Shown: positions 1-9,162 of the stretch, in pieces | How positions within the stretch are numbered: the stretch's first letter is position 1 | How the letters are laid out: every line of letters begins with the position of its first letter | DNA from: Streptomyces sp. NP-1717 | Lineage (GTDB): Bacteria; Actinomycetota; Actinomycetes; Streptomycetales; Streptomycetaceae | NCBI RefSeq assembly: GCF_022695985.1 | Contig: NZ_JAAPBF010000016.1 | Location: forward strand, 1 to 64,000 | DNA length: 64,000 nucleotides | Reading direction: 5' to 3' | Made by a program: the position numbers and the translations under genes | The notes under the pieces: model-generated | Told to the model about the DNA's origin: nothing | The model's database searches: none | The model's input: the letters and a program-made list of their open reading frames with translations, nothing else

Positions 1-364
1 CCTCGGAGGGGACGCCGGTGATCCCGCCGTCCGGGCCGAGGAAGGCGGGGCTGCCGCCGGGCACCATGCCGAGTTCGCGGGCGCGGCGCTGCAGCGCGTC
101 GGGCGCGGAGAGGCCGTCCACGTCCCGCTGGAGCGCCTGCTGCTCGTCGGTCAGGTCGGTGGTCCGCTTCTTGAGCTCGCTCAGCTTGAACGACCCGACG
201 TTGAGTGAGGAGTTCAGCAGGAGCAGGGTGATCAGCCCCCCGCCGAGGAGGAGAACGACCAGCAGGACGAAGGGGGTACGCGCCGCGGTGCTCGGCCCGG
301 TCGTCGGCATCAGCCGGGCGAGCCGCGCGGCGCGCCCCCTCAGCTTCCTGGCCGGTCCCCTCAC
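1..364 (-). CDS. ftsL: FtsL-like septum formation protein (partial)
   Basis: About 121 codons are visible; the C-terminus runs off the left edge. The GTG start (364-362) overlaps the rsmH stop in a GTGA arrangement, so the two are translationally coupled. The product has a basic N-terminus, one membrane span at about residues 31-50, then a Leu/Glu/Lys-rich stretch of coiled-coil type (about 57-90). This is the bitopic FtsL layout, expected to bind FtsB/DivIC and FtsI at the septum. FtsL proteins are poorly conserved, so the name rests on topology and on position directly after rsmH, where the ftsL-ftsI order is standard. Confidence 0.8.
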   Translation of the reverse strand, partial: MRGPARKLRGRAARLARLMPTTGPSTAARTPFVLLVVLLLGGGLITLLLLNSSLNVGSFKLSELKKRTTDLTDEQQALQRDVDGLSAPDALQRRARELGMVPGGSPAFLGPDGGITGVPSE

Positions 365-1317
365 CGCACGTCCTCCCGGATCCGCTCGGCGCCGCGCAGC
401 CGGGCGGGAGCGGCCCGTCGGTTGTCGGCGACCTCTTCCTCGGTGGGCAGTTCGGCACCGCGCGTGAGCAGTCTGAGCCTCGGCTGGTAGCGCTCGGGCA
501 CGACGGGCAGGCCGGGCGGCGCCGTGTTGGCGGCGCCGGCCGCGAAGACCTGCTTGACGAGGCGGTCTTCCAGGGAGTGGTAGGCGAGTACGGCGATACG
601 GCCGCCGACCGCGAGGGACGCCACCGCGGCCGGGACGGCGGCTTCCACGGAGGACAGTTCGCCGTTGACCTCGATGCGCAGGGCCTGGAAGGTGCGCTTG
701 GCGGGGTTGCCGCCGGTGCGTTTGGCGGCCTGCGGCAGGGCGTCGCGGATGAGTTCGACCAGGCGGGCGCTGTCGGTGAAGGGCTCGACGGCGCGTTCCC
801 TGACGATCGCGGACACGATGCGCTTGGCCTGCTTCTCCTCGCCGTACGCCCGCAGGATCCGCACCAGTTCGCCCGGCGGGTAGGTGTTCAGGACCTCGGC
901 GGCGCTCATGCCGGCCGACTGGTCCATGCGCATGTCGAGCGGGGCGTCCTGGGCGTACGCGAACCCCCGTTCCGCCTCGTCGAGTTGCATGGACGAGACG
1001 CCCAGGTCGAAGAGCACGCCCTGGACGCGTGGGATGCCCAGCCGGTCGAGCACGTCGGGCAGTTCGTCGTAGACGGCGTGCACGAGGGTGGCGCGGTCGC
1101 CGAACGGGGCGAGGCGCTCGCCGGAGAGCCGCAGCGCCTCCTTGTCCCGGTCGAGCGCGACCAGCCGCGCGGCGGGGAAGGTGGTGAGCAGGGCCTCGCT
1201 GTGGCCGCCGAGGCCGAGGGTGCAGTCGACGACGACGGCGCCGGGTTCGGCGAGGGCGGGGGCGAGCAGGCCGAGGCACCGGTCGAGCATCACCGGAACG
1301 TGCCGGGTGCCGGTCAT
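361..1317 (-). CDS. rsmH: 16S rRNA (cytosine(1402)-N(4))-methyltransferase
   Basis: This is RsmH (MraW), the S-adenosylmethionine-dependent enzyme that methylates N4 of C1402 in 16S rRNA. The first residues read [13 protein letters not shown], the usual RsmH opening, followed by the SAM site [11 protein letters not shown] and later [15 protein letters not shown], which are family hallmarks. From the ATG at 1317 the protein has 318 residues, normal for the family; an in-frame extension to 1422 lacks family similarity and is left out. GAGG lies about 8 nt upstream of the ATG. It is the first gene of the division cluster here; no mraZ precedes it, unlike in mycobacteria. Confidence 0.95.
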   Translation of the reverse strand: MTGTRHVPVMLDRCLGLLAPALAEPGAVVVDCTLGLGGHSEALLTTFPAARLVALDRDKEALRLSGERLAPFGDRATLVHAVYDELPDVLDRLGIPRVQGVLFDLGVSSMQLDEAERGFAYAQDAPLDMRMDQSAGMSAAEVLNTYPPGELVRILRAYGEEKQAKRIVSAIVRERAVEPFTDSARLVELIRDALPQAAKRTGGNPAKRTFQALRIEVNGELSSVEAAVPAAVASLAVGGRIAVLAYHSLEDRLVKQVFAAGAANTAPPGLPVVPERYQPRLRLLTRGAELPTEEEVADNRRAAPARLRGAERIREDVR

Positions 1318-1773
1318 TCGCGGGCCTCGCGGGGCCTGGTTCGCTGGCTGCGCTCGCTCATGCGCCCTCTCAGGTCCGGCGTGGATGTACGTACCGCCGA
1401 GCGTGAGGAGGCCGAGCCGCACGTACGCCGCACACGCGGGGGAATTCGGGGAGTGTTCCGGTAAGTGTTCAAGATGTCCGTGAACTTCGCGTCACTTTAG
1501 TCCACAGGCCCCCTCGGTCAATCAACCGGCCAGCGCGTCGCCCGGCCCGCCGCGGAGGGGCCGGCGGCGCCGATCGGGCGAAGATCGGGTGAAGATCGCA
1601 TGGAGTCCGGACGGGGTGGCGACACGATCGCGCGCAAGCGAAAACGGTGCGCGCCACCCGTTCGCCCCGTCGAGCCGCACCCGTGTGGCTTACCTCACAC
1701 CCGGCCTCGTTGACGATGTTTGTCCGGTCGCACAGCGGGCTTCCGGCGCGGGTGAGCATTAACGTCTATAGGT
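1318..1773. other. Intergenic region between divergent rsmH and carbonic anhydrase
   Basis: This 456-base stretch separates two divergent genes and should hold both promoters. On the plus strand a TAACGT hexamer at 1760-1765 sits 8 nt before the carbonic anhydrase ATG. On the minus strand I see TTGAAC-like sequence near 1470 but no convincing pair of promoter boxes. No convincing ORF, RNA gene or repeat was found, and no mraZ gene. Confidence 0.5.
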
Positions 1774-2337
1774 ATGTCGACATCCGCGCACCTCCCCGCC
1801 GAGTCCGCCCAGGCATCCGCCGGTACGGCCCGAACCGACGGTACGGTCACCGATCGACTCGTGGACGCCAACCGGCACTACGCGAAAGACTTCGACGACC
1901 CGGGCATGGACGCCCGCCCCGTGCTGCGCGTCGCCGTGGTCGCCTGCATGGACGCCCGCCTCGACCTGCACGACGCGCTGGGCCTGGAGCTCGGCGACTG
2001 TCATACGATCCGCAACGCGGGCGGCGTCGTCACCGACGACGTCATCCGCTCACTCACCATCAGCCAGCGGGCGCTCCAGACCCGCAGCGTCGTCCTCATC
2101 CACCACACCGGCTGCGGTCTGGAGGCCATCACCGAGGACTTCAGGCACGAACTGGAAATGGAGGTCGGACAGCGTCCGGCCTGGGCCGTGGAGTCCTTCA
2201 GGGACGTGGACCAGGACGTACGGCAGTCGATGCAGCGGGTGCGGACCTCACCGTTCCTCCTGCACACCGACGACGTACGCGGCTTCGTCTTCGACGTGTC
2301 GACCGGCCTTCTGCGGGAGATCGAACCGGCGAACTGA
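1774..2337 (+). CDS. Beta-carbonic anhydrase
   Basis: A 187-residue zinc enzyme predicted to interconvert CO2 and bicarbonate. The beta-class zinc ligands are recognisable: Cys-x-Asp-x-Arg in VVACMDARLD, and His plus Cys in LIHHTGCGLE. NAGG, typical of the active-site wall, follows the first motif. It is a short, plant/bacterial-type beta-CA without a signal peptide, so it is cytosolic. The ATG at 1774 has no Shine-Dalgarno sequence; TAACGT at 1760-1765 could be the -10 box of a leaderless transcript. It stands alone, divergent from rsmH. Confidence 0.88.
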   Translation: MSTSAHLPAESAQASAGTARTDGTVTDRLVDANRHYAKDFDDPGMDARPVLRVAVVACMDARLDLHDALGLELGDCHTIRNAGGVVTDDVIRSLTISQRALQTRSVVLIHHTGCGLEAITEDFRHELEMEVGQRPAWAVESFRDVDQDVRQSMQRVRTSPFLLHTDDVRGFVFDVSTGLLREIEPAN

Positions 2338-2386
2338 CCGCGTCGCCCGCACCAGAAACGCGGCAACTCCGGCAATTCACACCCAC

Positions 2387-2395
2387 TTATCCACA
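2387..2395 (+). promoter_or_regulatory. Isolated DnaA-box-like 9-mer
   Basis: TTATCCACA is an exact match to the classical DnaA-box consensus, in the gap between the carbonic anhydrase and moxR genes. It is a single copy with no cluster around it, so it is not an origin. A role in DnaA binding is only inference. Confidence 0.3.
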
Positions 2396-2541
2396 GGCGA
2401 GTGACACGAAGCGGTAACGGCAACAAGAATGCGTGAGTGACGGCGGCGCCCCGGAACCTTCCGGGCGCGGCGTCCGTATTTCGGGGTGGGCCGGGCCGTG
2501 AGAAGAGCCCCGGCCCGTATGAACGGGCCGAGGAGGGCCGG

Positions 2542-3579
2542 GTGACGACCTATGACGATCGAGCGAGCCTCACAGATCTGACCACCACAGCGGAGCGTGT
2601 CCGCGCATCGGTGGAGGGTGTGATCGAGGGCAAGCCTGAGGTCGTACGGCTTTCGCTGACAGTGCTGCTCGCCGAGGGACATCTCCTCATCGAGGATGTC
2701 CCCGGCGTCGGCAAGACCATGCTGGCCAAGGCGCTGGCACGTTCCATCGACTGCTCGGTCCGGCGTATCCAGTTCACGCCCGACCTGCTGCCCTCGGACA
2801 TCACCGGGGTCTCCATCTACGACCAGCAGCGCCGGGACTTCGAGTTCAAGCCCGGGGCGATCTTCGCGCAGATCGTGATCGGCGACGAGATCAACCGCGC
2901 TTCGCCGAAGACGCAGTCGGCGCTGCTGGAGTCGATGGAGGAGCGCCAGGTCACCATCGACGGGCAGACGTACGAACTGCCCAGCCCCTTCATGGTGGTG
3001 GCGACGCAGAACCCGGTCGAGATGGAGGGCACCTATCCGCTGCCCGAGGCGCAGCGCGACCGTTTCATGGCCAGGGTCTCCATCGGTTATCCCAGCGCGG
3101 AGGCCGAGTTGGAGATGCTGGACGTGCACGGCGGTCTCTCGCCGCTGGACGACCTCCAGCCGGTGGCCCACGCGCACGACATCGTGAAGCTGATCGACGC
3201 GGTGCGCAAGGTCCATGTGGCCGACTCCGTACGGCGGTACGCGGTGGAGCTGGTCGCGGCGACCCGTAACCACCCGGATCTCAGACTGGGCGCCTCACCG
3301 CGCGCGACGCTGCATCTGGTGCGCGCGGCGAAGGCGTCCGCCGCGCTGAGCGGCCGGGAGTACGCGCTGCCGGACGACGTGCAGGCGCTGGCCGCCGCGG
3401 TGCTGGCCCACCGGCTGCTGCCGACCGCGCAGGCACAGCTCAACCGCCGGACCGCGGAGCAGGTGGTGCTGGAGATCCTCCAGCGCGTCCCGGTGCCGAC
3501 GGCCGACGGCGGCCGGAAGGCGCCCATGGCCGCCGCGCCGCTCTACGACCGGCAGCAGCCGGGCGTCCGGCGGCTGTGA
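2542..3579 (+). CDS. MoxR-family AAA+ ATPase
   Basis: A MoxR-type AAA+ ATPase of 345 residues, thought to act as a chaperone for metal-centre insertion or complex assembly with its DUF58 partner. Walker A is GVGKTML, Walker B and sensor region read VIGDEINRASPKTQSALLESM, and ATQNPVEMEGTYPLPEAQRDRF is the MoxR hallmark, with the C-terminal lid domain following. I chose GTG at 2542 because AGGAGGG lies about 5 nt upstream; a longer reading from 2437 adds 35 residues without family similarity. The stop overlaps the next start (TGATG), so it is coupled to the DUF58 gene. Confidence 0.93.
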   Translation: MTTYDDRASLTDLTTTAERVRASVEGVIEGKPEVVRLSLTVLLAEGHLLIEDVPGVGKTMLAKALARSIDCSVRRIQFTPDLLPSDITGVSIYDQQRRDFEFKPGAIFAQIVIGDEINRASPKTQSALLESMEERQVTIDGQTYELPSPFMVVATQNPVEMEGTYPLPEAQRDRFMARVSIGYPSAEAELEMLDVHGGLSPLDDLQPVAHAHDIVKLIDAVRKVHVADSVRRYAVELVAATRNHPDLRLGASPRATLHLVRAAKASAALSGREYALPDDVQALAAAVLAHRLLPTAQAQLNRRTAEQVVLEILQRVPVPTADGGRKAPMAAAPLYDRQQPGVRRL

Positions 3580-4937
3580 TGGAGCCCGGCGCCACCACCT
3601 CGGAGAGGGAGGACCGAGGCGGTCTGCGGGCGGCGCTGGGCGGTCTCACCACCCGCGGCCGGTCGTTCTTCGCCGCGGGCATCGCGGCGGCGGTCTGCGC
3701 GTACGTCCTCGGTCAGGCGGATCTGCTCCGGGTGGGGATGCTCCTGGCCGTCCTGCCGCTGGTCTGTGTGGGCGTGCTGTACCGCACGCGCTACCGGGTC
3801 GCGGGCAGCAGGCGGCTCTCGCCGTCGCGCGTGCCGGCGGGGTCCGAGGCGCGTGTCCATCTGCGGATGGACAACGTGTCGCGGCTGCCCACCGGTCTGC
3901 TGATGCTCCAGGACCATGTGCCGTACGTGCTGGGCCCGCGCCCCCGGTTCGTCCTGGACCGGGTGGAGGCGGGCGGGCGCCGCGAGGTCTCCTACCGGGT
4001 GCGCTCCGACCTGCGCGGGCGTTATCCGCTCGGGCCGCTGCAGTTGCGGCTGAGCGACCCGTTCGGGATGTGCGAGCTGACGCGGTCCTTCAGCGCCCAC
4101 GACACCCTGACCGTCATACCGCGCACCGAGCCGCTGCCACCGGTGCGGCTGGCGGGCGCGACGTCGGGGTACGGAGACGGGCGGCAGCGCTCGCTGTCGC
4201 TGGCCGGCGAGGACGACGTCATCCCGCGCGGCTACCGGCACGGCGACGACCTGCGCCGGGTGCACTGGCGCTCCACCGCGCGCTACGGCGAGCTGATGGT
4301 GCGTCGCGAGGAGCAGCCGCAGCGGGCCAGGTGCACGGTGCTGCTCGACACCCGGCGGCTCGCCTATCAGGGCGCGGGTCCCGACTCGGCCTTCGAATGG
4401 GCGGTGTCGGGCGCGGCGTCCACACTGGTGCACATGCGGGAACGGGGCTTCGCCGTCCGGCTGTTGACGGACACGGGGAGTTCGGTGCCCGCCCAGGGCG
4501 CCGACGGATTCGCCGGTTCGGCACAGGAGTCCGCCGACGCGGCCGGACTGATGATGGACACACTCGCCGTCGTCGACCACTCCGACGGGGCCGGTCTCTC
4601 GCGCGCGTACGACGTGCTGCGCGGCGGGACCGAGGGGCTGCTGGTCGCCTTCCTCGGCGATCTCGACGAGGAGCAGACCGCGGTGGCCTGCCGTATGCGC
4701 CGTCGCAGCGGCGCCGCGGTGGCCTTCGTCCTGGACAGCTCCGGCTGGGTGCACGACGAGGGTGAACCGCCCGCGGGGGTCCAGGACCGGCTGCGGCGGT
4801 TGCGCGAGTCCGGCTGGAACGCCCTCGCGGTGCCCGCCGGCGTCGCACTGCCCGACCTGTGGCAGCGGGCGGCACAACAGCGCACCGATTCGGGTGTGAC
4901 AGAGGGCTCGGCAGGCTTCTCCGGAGGATGGTCATGA
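3579..4937 (+). CDS. DUF58 domain membrane protein
   Basis: A 452-residue protein with two adjacent membrane spans near residues 28-65, then a soluble part. The DUF58 core is recognisable in the motif around RVHWRSTARYGELMVR (about residues 228-243) with the preceding GDDLR. DUF58 proteins are almost always encoded beside MoxR ATPases and carry a von Willebrand A-like fold. It sits in the middle of the MoxR-DUF58-transglutaminase trio, with a 1-base overlap to moxR and a 4-base ATGA overlap to the next gene. The function of the trio is unknown; a cell-envelope role is commonly suspected. Confidence 0.88.
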   Translation: MEPGATTSEREDRGGLRAALGGLTTRGRSFFAAGIAAAVCAYVLGQADLLRVGMLLAVLPLVCVGVLYRTRYRVAGSRRLSPSRVPAGSEARVHLRMDNVSRLPTGLLMLQDHVPYVLGPRPRFVLDRVEAGGRREVSYRVRSDLRGRYPLGPLQLRLSDPFGMCELTRSFSAHDTLTVIPRTEPLPPVRLAGATSGYGDGRQRSLSLAGEDDVIPRGYRHGDDLRRVHWRSTARYGELMVRREEQPQRARCTVLLDTRRLAYQGAGPDSAFEWAVSGAASTLVHMRERGFAVRLLTDTGSSVPAQGADGFAGSAQESADAAGLMMDTLAVVDHSDGAGLSRAYDVLRGGTEGLLVAFLGDLDEEQTAVACRMRRRSGAAVAFVLDSSGWVHDEGEPPAGVQDRLRRLRESGWNALAVPAGVALPDLWQRAAQQRTDSGVTEGSAGFSGGWS

Positions 4938-7357
4938 GCGGTCGCGCGAGGCTGGCGCTGTGCGCGTTCGCCGCCACGATGATGGCGGCGAGCGCTCTGC
5001 TGCCGCTGGTCGATCCGGCCACCTGGATCATCCAGGCGGCCTTCATGGTGGCGGTCCTGACAGGTGTGGGCGCACTCGGCCGGCGGGTGCCGCTGGCCAG
5101 GACGCTGACCGTGGCGCTCCAGGCGGCCGCCGGGCTGCTGATGCTCACGGTGGTCTTCGCCTCGGAGCAGGCCCTGTTCGGTCTGCTGCCCGGCCCGGAC
5201 GTCTTCCTGCGCTTCGGTGAGCTGCTGAACCAGGGCGGCGAGGAGGTCGCGCGGTACTCGGTTCCGGCACCGTCGACCAACGGCATCCGGCTGATGCTGG
5301 TCGGTGGCGTGCTGGTCATCGGTCTCGCCGTGGACGCGCTCGCCGTGACGTTCCGCAGCGCGGCGCCGGCCGGACTGCCGCTGCTCGCGCTGTACTCGGT
5401 CGCCGCGGGTCTCTCCGGCGGCGACGCCTCCTGGCTGTGGTTCCTGCTGGCGGCCACCGGCTATCTGCTGTTGCTGCTGGCCGAGGGCCGGGACCGGCTC
5501 TCCCAGTGGGGCCGGGTCTTCGGCGGCGCCGCGCGTGCTCCGGGCCGTACGGCCTCCGGGATGGACACCGGGGGCAGCACCGCGGCCCCGATCCGTTCCG
5601 GCCACCGGATCGGTGTGATGGCGCTGGGCATCGCGCTGGTGGTGCCCGCCGCGCTGCCGTCGCTGAACGGCGGACTGCTCAACGGCACGGGAGCCGGGTC
5701 GGGTTCGGGTCTGGGCGGCGGCACGATCTCCGCCGTCAACCCGCTGGTGTCGCTCCAGGACAACCTCAACCAGCCCGAGGACCGGGAGGCGTTGCGGTAC
5801 CGGACGAACGCCGAGAGCACCCAGAACCTGTATCTGCGGATCATGGCGCTGGACGACTTCGACGGCACGTCCTGGCGGTTCTCCCAGCGCAGCGTCGAGG
5901 ACGTTCCGAACAGGCTCCCGGGTCCGCCCGGTCTGAGCGGCGACGTGAGCGTCACCGAGATCAAGACGAGTATCTCCGCCGCCGGTTGGTACCGGCAGAA
6001 CTATCTCCCGATGCCCTATCCGGCTTCGGAGGTGGACATCGAGGGGCGCTGGCGCTTCGAGCCGAGCGGCCGGACCCTGGTCGGCGACCGCGGGGAGACC
6101 ACGCGGGGTGCCCAGTACCAGGTGACCAGCCTGCTGGTGGAGCCGACCCGCGAGCAGCTCGCGACGGCGCCGAAGCCCCCGGCCTCCCTCGTGCGGGAGT
6201 ACACCAAGGTGCCGGAGGTCCTGCCGGAGGAGGTCGAGGCCACCGCGCGCGAGGTGACCGAGGGCGCGGCGAACGACTACGAGAGGGCGGTCAGGCTCCA
6301 GGACTGGTTCGCCGTGGACGGCGGCTTCACCTACGACACCCAGGTCGCCTCCGGCACGGGTGTCTCGGCCATCAGCCGCTTCCTCCGGGAGAAGGAGGGC
6401 TTCTGCGTCCACTTCTCCTTCTCGATGGCGGCGATGGCCCGCACGCTGGGCATCCCCGCGCGGGTGGCGGTGGGCTTCACACCGGGCACACCGCAGTCGG
6501 ACGGCACGATGTCCGTCGGGCTCCGTGACGCGCACGCCTGGCCCGAGCTGTACTTCGAGGGTGTCGGCTGGACCCGCTTCGAGCCGACGCCGAGCCGGGG
6601 CAGCGCACCGGACTACACCATCCCCGAGGCGCCCTCGGGCGACGCGAGCGACCCGGCCGAGCCCGAGGCCAGCACGTCGTCCGCGCCGACCTCGCAGCCG
6701 TCCACCTCGGACAGCTGCCCGCCGGAGGCCGCCAGGAGCGGCGAGTGCGGGCCGACCGCTTCGGCCGGAGCGCTGCCCCCGACCGACTCGGGAACATCCG
6801 CGGGGACGGTGACCGCCATCACGCTGGGCGTCCTCGCCGTCCTGCTGCTGCCCCTGCTGCCATTGCTGTGGCGCACCCGGGTCCGGGCCCGGCGTCTCGG
6901 TTCCGGGGGCCGTTCGCCCGCCGATGCCACGGCCCGTGTGCTGGGGGCGTGGCGGGAGATCGTCGACACCGCCTGGGACTACGGCATCCGTCCCGACGAA
7001 TCGCGGACACCACGCGGGACGGCGGCCCGGATCGTGCGGCTGGGGCGGCTGGAGGGTGACGCGGCCGATTCCGTGCACCGGGTCGCGCGCGCCGTGGAAC
7101 AGGTGCTGTACGCGCCGGAGCCGCGGCCCGTCACGGGTCTCGCCGACGACGCCCAGCGGGTCCGTGCGGGCCTGGGTGGGTCGGCGGGCCGCTGGACCGG
7201 ACAGCGGGCGCTTTTCCTGCCGCGCTCGTCCGTTCGGGTGATGTGGGGGCTCGCCGAGCGCTGGGCCGCCGTCTCCGATCGCTGGGGAGCGCGCCGTCTG
7301 GAGCTGGGCCGCCGGTGGGCGGCGCTGTTCCGCAGGCCGTCCCGGCAGCGGGGCTGA
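4934..7357 (+). CDS. Transglutaminase-like membrane protein (DUF3488/DUF4129 type)
   Basis: An 807-residue integral membrane protein. The first ~200 residues contain several hydrophobic spans, a periplasmic segment follows, and the transglutaminase-like core carries the catalytic triad: Cys in KEGFCVHFSFSMA, His in LRDAHAWPELY, and Asp/Glu in the following GWTRFEPTP segment. After a Ser/Thr/Pro-rich linker a last membrane span (about 640-660) leads to a cytosolic DUF4129-like tail. The ATG at 4934 overlaps the DUF58 stop and has GGAGG 6 nt upstream. Family members may cleave or crosslink peptides at the cell surface, but no substrate is known. Confidence 0.88.
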   Translation: MSGRARLALCAFAATMMAASALLPLVDPATWIIQAAFMVAVLTGVGALGRRVPLARTLTVALQAAAGLLMLTVVFASEQALFGLLPGPDVFLRFGELLNQGGEEVARYSVPAPSTNGIRLMLVGGVLVIGLAVDALAVTFRSAAPAGLPLLALYSVAAGLSGGDASWLWFLLAATGYLLLLLAEGRDRLSQWGRVFGGAARAPGRTASGMDTGGSTAAPIRSGHRIGVMALGIALVVPAALPSLNGGLLNGTGAGSGSGLGGGTISAVNPLVSLQDNLNQPEDREALRYRTNAESTQNLYLRIMALDDFDGTSWRFSQRSVEDVPNRLPGPPGLSGDVSVTEIKTSISAAGWYRQNYLPMPYPASEVDIEGRWRFEPSGRTLVGDRGETTRGAQYQVTSLLVEPTREQLATAPKPPASLVREYTKVPEVLPEEVEATAREVTEGAANDYERAVRLQDWFAVDGGFTYDTQVASGTGVSAISRFLREKEGFCVHFSFSMAAMARTLGIPARVAVGFTPGTPQSDGTMSVGLRDAHAWPELYFEGVGWTRFEPTPSRGSAPDYTIPEAPSGDASDPAEPEASTSSAPTSQPSTSDSCPPEAARSGECGPTASAGALPPTDSGTSAGTVTAITLGVLAVLLLPLLPLLWRTRVRARRLGSGGRSPADATARVLGAWREIVDTAWDYGIRPDESRTPRGTAARIVRLGRLEGDAADSVHRVARAVEQVLYAPEPRPVTGLADDAQRVRAGLGGSAGRWTGQRALFLPRSSVRVMWGLAERWAAVSDRWGARRLELGRRWAALFRRPSRQRG

Positions 7358-7392
7358 GCAGGGCGGGGCCGGGAACCAGGGCCGCGAAGGTC

Positions 7393-7438
7393 GGGGCGGG
7401 GGTCATGGGGCGCTTACGGGCCCTGTGACCCCCGCCCC
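7393..7438 (+). terminator. Hairpin after the transglutaminase gene
   Basis: A 13-bp perfect stem (7393-7405 with 7426-7438) of GGGGCGGGGGTCA type with a 20-nt loop, 35 nt after the transglutaminase stop. There is no U-run, as is common for Streptomyces terminators. Confidence 0.65.
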
Positions 7439-7487
7439 TCGCGTATGTCCGGGTGCCGCGTCGTGCCCGGGCTCCGGGGCCGTACAC

Positions 7488-7538
7488 GGATACGGCTGAG
7501 GGGCGAGCGCGTGTCGCGCTCGCCCCTCAGCCGTATCC
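7488..7538. terminator. 23-bp perfect hairpin between convergent genes
   Basis: The arms 7488-7510 and 7516-7538 are perfectly complementary over 23 bp around a 5-nt loop (GTGTC). It lies between the convergent transglutaminase and DUF3040 genes and should work as a bidirectional terminator. It follows directly on another hairpin at 7393-7438. Confidence 0.8.
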
Positions 7539-7594
7539 GCCGTATCTCACGGCCGTCGCACCACTACTGCATGTTCGGAAACCTCGGGTTCGTA

Positions 7595-7996
7595 CTACTG
7601 ACCCTGCTCGTCACGGCGACGCTGCCACCGCTGCTCGATCCGGTTCATGAACGAACGGCGCTGTCGAGGCTGCTGCTGCCGGCGGTCGGCCGTGGCCTCG
7701 CCGGATGCCTGCTGCTCACCCGGTTTCGGGGCCTTGCGCCAGCCGGTGACCGCGAGAACCGCGCAGCCCAGCATGACGAGGAAACCCACCACGCCGATCC
7801 AGATCTGCTTGGCGACCATACCGGTCATGAGGAGCGCGATACCCACGAGAAAGCCAGCGATCGCCTGGTAGACCCGTCGCCGGGTGTACGTACGCAGCCC
7901 GCTTCCCTCAAGCGCTGTCGCGAACTTGGGATCTTCGGCGTACAGCGCTCGCTCCATTTGCTCGAGCATTCGCTGCTCGTGCTCCGAGAGCGGCAC
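7595..7996 (-). CDS. DUF3040 small membrane protein
   Basis: A 133-residue protein beginning MPLSEHEQRMLEQMERAL, the signature opening of the actinobacterial DUF3040 family, with an acidic DPKF segment next. Two close hydrophobic segments (about residues 41-80) form a membrane hairpin, and the tail is Gln/Arg-rich. The GTG start has AGGAGGA about 5 nt upstream. Members occur throughout the Streptomyces core genome near the division cluster; none has a firm function. It is transcribed alone, ending toward the 23-bp hairpin. Confidence 0.88.
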   Translation of the reverse strand: MPLSEHEQRMLEQMERALYAEDPKFATALEGSGLRTYTRRRVYQAIAGFLVGIALLMTGMVAKQIWIGVVGFLVMLGCAVLAVTGWRKAPKPGEQQASGEATADRRQQQPRQRRSFMNRIEQRWQRRRDEQGQ

Positions 7997-8281
7997 GGAG
8001 TCCTCCTAGTCGTCGGTCGCGGGGGGCGACCGGTATGCGGCCCCTTCAGGATAGGCAGGGATTCGCCCCCGTGAAACCCGCCCTCTACGCCATTTCGCCA
8101 ATCCGGGCCGCCATGCCGACTCGGCCGCTGAGGCGTTGATTCCCCAACCGTCGACCCGTCATGCCGGAAGGCGTACCCCGATCATACGGCGCCGAACGCT
8201 CTGCCGGGGGGCCTGTGGCGCACTCCATCCGCAGCTGCGTCGCTGATCAGCCCCTCGATCAGTGCTCGCGGGCGTTCTCTG

Positions 8282-9070
8282 TCAGGCTCGCTTCTCGCCC
8301 AGGACGTGCAGCTGGCTCGCGACGGAGTGGAACGAGGGCTGTTCGGCGGCGGCCGCCTCCAGCTTCAGAAGGGCGTCCAGAGCGCCCGGCTGAGTGTCCA
8401 CCAGAACACCCGGGACCAGGTCGGAGAAGACCCGGACACCGTGCACGGCGCCCACGTCGGCGCCGGCCTTGTCGACCAGTTCGGTCAGCAGCTCGACGGT
8501 GAAGCGCCGGGGCACCGGATCGCCCTCGCCCCAGCGGCCGGCCGCGTCCGTGAGCGCCTGCCGGGCCTCGGTGAAGTGCCCCGCGAGCGCCCTGGCGAGT
8601 ACGGCGCCGCCGAGGCCCGCGGCGAGCAGGCTCAGCGCACCGGCGGGACGCAGCGCCCCGACCGCGTTCCGCAGGCCCTCGGCGGGGTCGTCGGCGTACT
8701 CCAGGACACCGTGGCAGAGCACGGCGTCGTACCCGCCCCGCTCCACCACGTCGAACAGGCCGAGGATGTCGCCCTGGACACCGTTGACGCGGTCGGCGAC
8801 GCCCGCCTCGGCGGCCCGGCGCTCCAGCGCGAACAGCGCGTTGGGGCTCGGGTCGACGACGGTCACCCGGTGCCCGAGGCGGGCGACGGGCACGGCGAAG
8901 CTGCCCGTGCCGCCTCCGGTGTCGAGGACGTCCAGGACCGCCGCGTCGCCCACGGCGGCGGCGCGGCTGTGGAGGGCGCGTTCGAGTACCTCCCACACCA
9001 CGGCGGTACGCAGGGAGCTACGGGGGCGCGACGGCGTCTCTCCACCGAAGGCAGGGGAAGGGTCCGACAC
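8282..9070 (-). CDS. Class I SAM-dependent methyltransferase
   Basis: A 262-residue Rossmann-fold methyltransferase. Motif I is VLDTGGGTGSFAVPVAR, followed by the acidic ribose-binding VVDPSPNAL, and motif IV-like CHGVLEYADDPAEGL. This resembles the SmtA/UbiE-type group, and the substrate cannot be told. GTG at 9070 is chosen because GAGGAGT lies 9 nt upstream and the family region begins shortly after; the frame stays open far upstream but without similarity. It is encoded just downstream of the HEPN-domain gene on the same strand. Confidence 0.85.
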   Translation of the reverse strand: MSDPSPAFGGETPSRPRSSLRTAVVWEVLERALHSRAAAVGDAAVLDVLDTGGGTGSFAVPVARLGHRVTVVDPSPNALFALERRAAEAGVADRVNGVQGDILGLFDVVERGGYDAVLCHGVLEYADDPAEGLRNAVGALRPAGALSLLAAGLGGAVLARALAGHFTEARQALTDAAGRWGEGDPVPRRFTVELLTELVDKAGADVGAVHGVRVFSDLVPGVLVDTQPGALDALLKLEAAAAEQPSFHSVASQLHVLGEKRA

Positions 9071-9162
9071 GGCAGTTGACTCCTCGGCGCGGTGCCGCCC
9101 CTGGTCGCGGGGCGTGAAGGTGCAGGTTCCGCACAGCCTATTGCCTTGGTCGCCTCTGCCCG

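Noticed and set aside
1318..1773. mraZ at the head of the division cluster
   Set aside because: No frame upstream of rsmH resembles MraZ; the gap ends at the divergent carbonic anhydrase gene.
4367..7078. A 903-codon open frame on the minus strand, opposite the DUF58 and transglutaminase genes
   Set aside because: It is the GC-frame shadow of two well-recognised genes: no family similarity, Arg/Gly/Pro-rich composition, and complete overlap on the other strand. Similar long antisense frames elsewhere (for example 26600-28760 minus, 41800-44440 minus) were dropped for the same reason.
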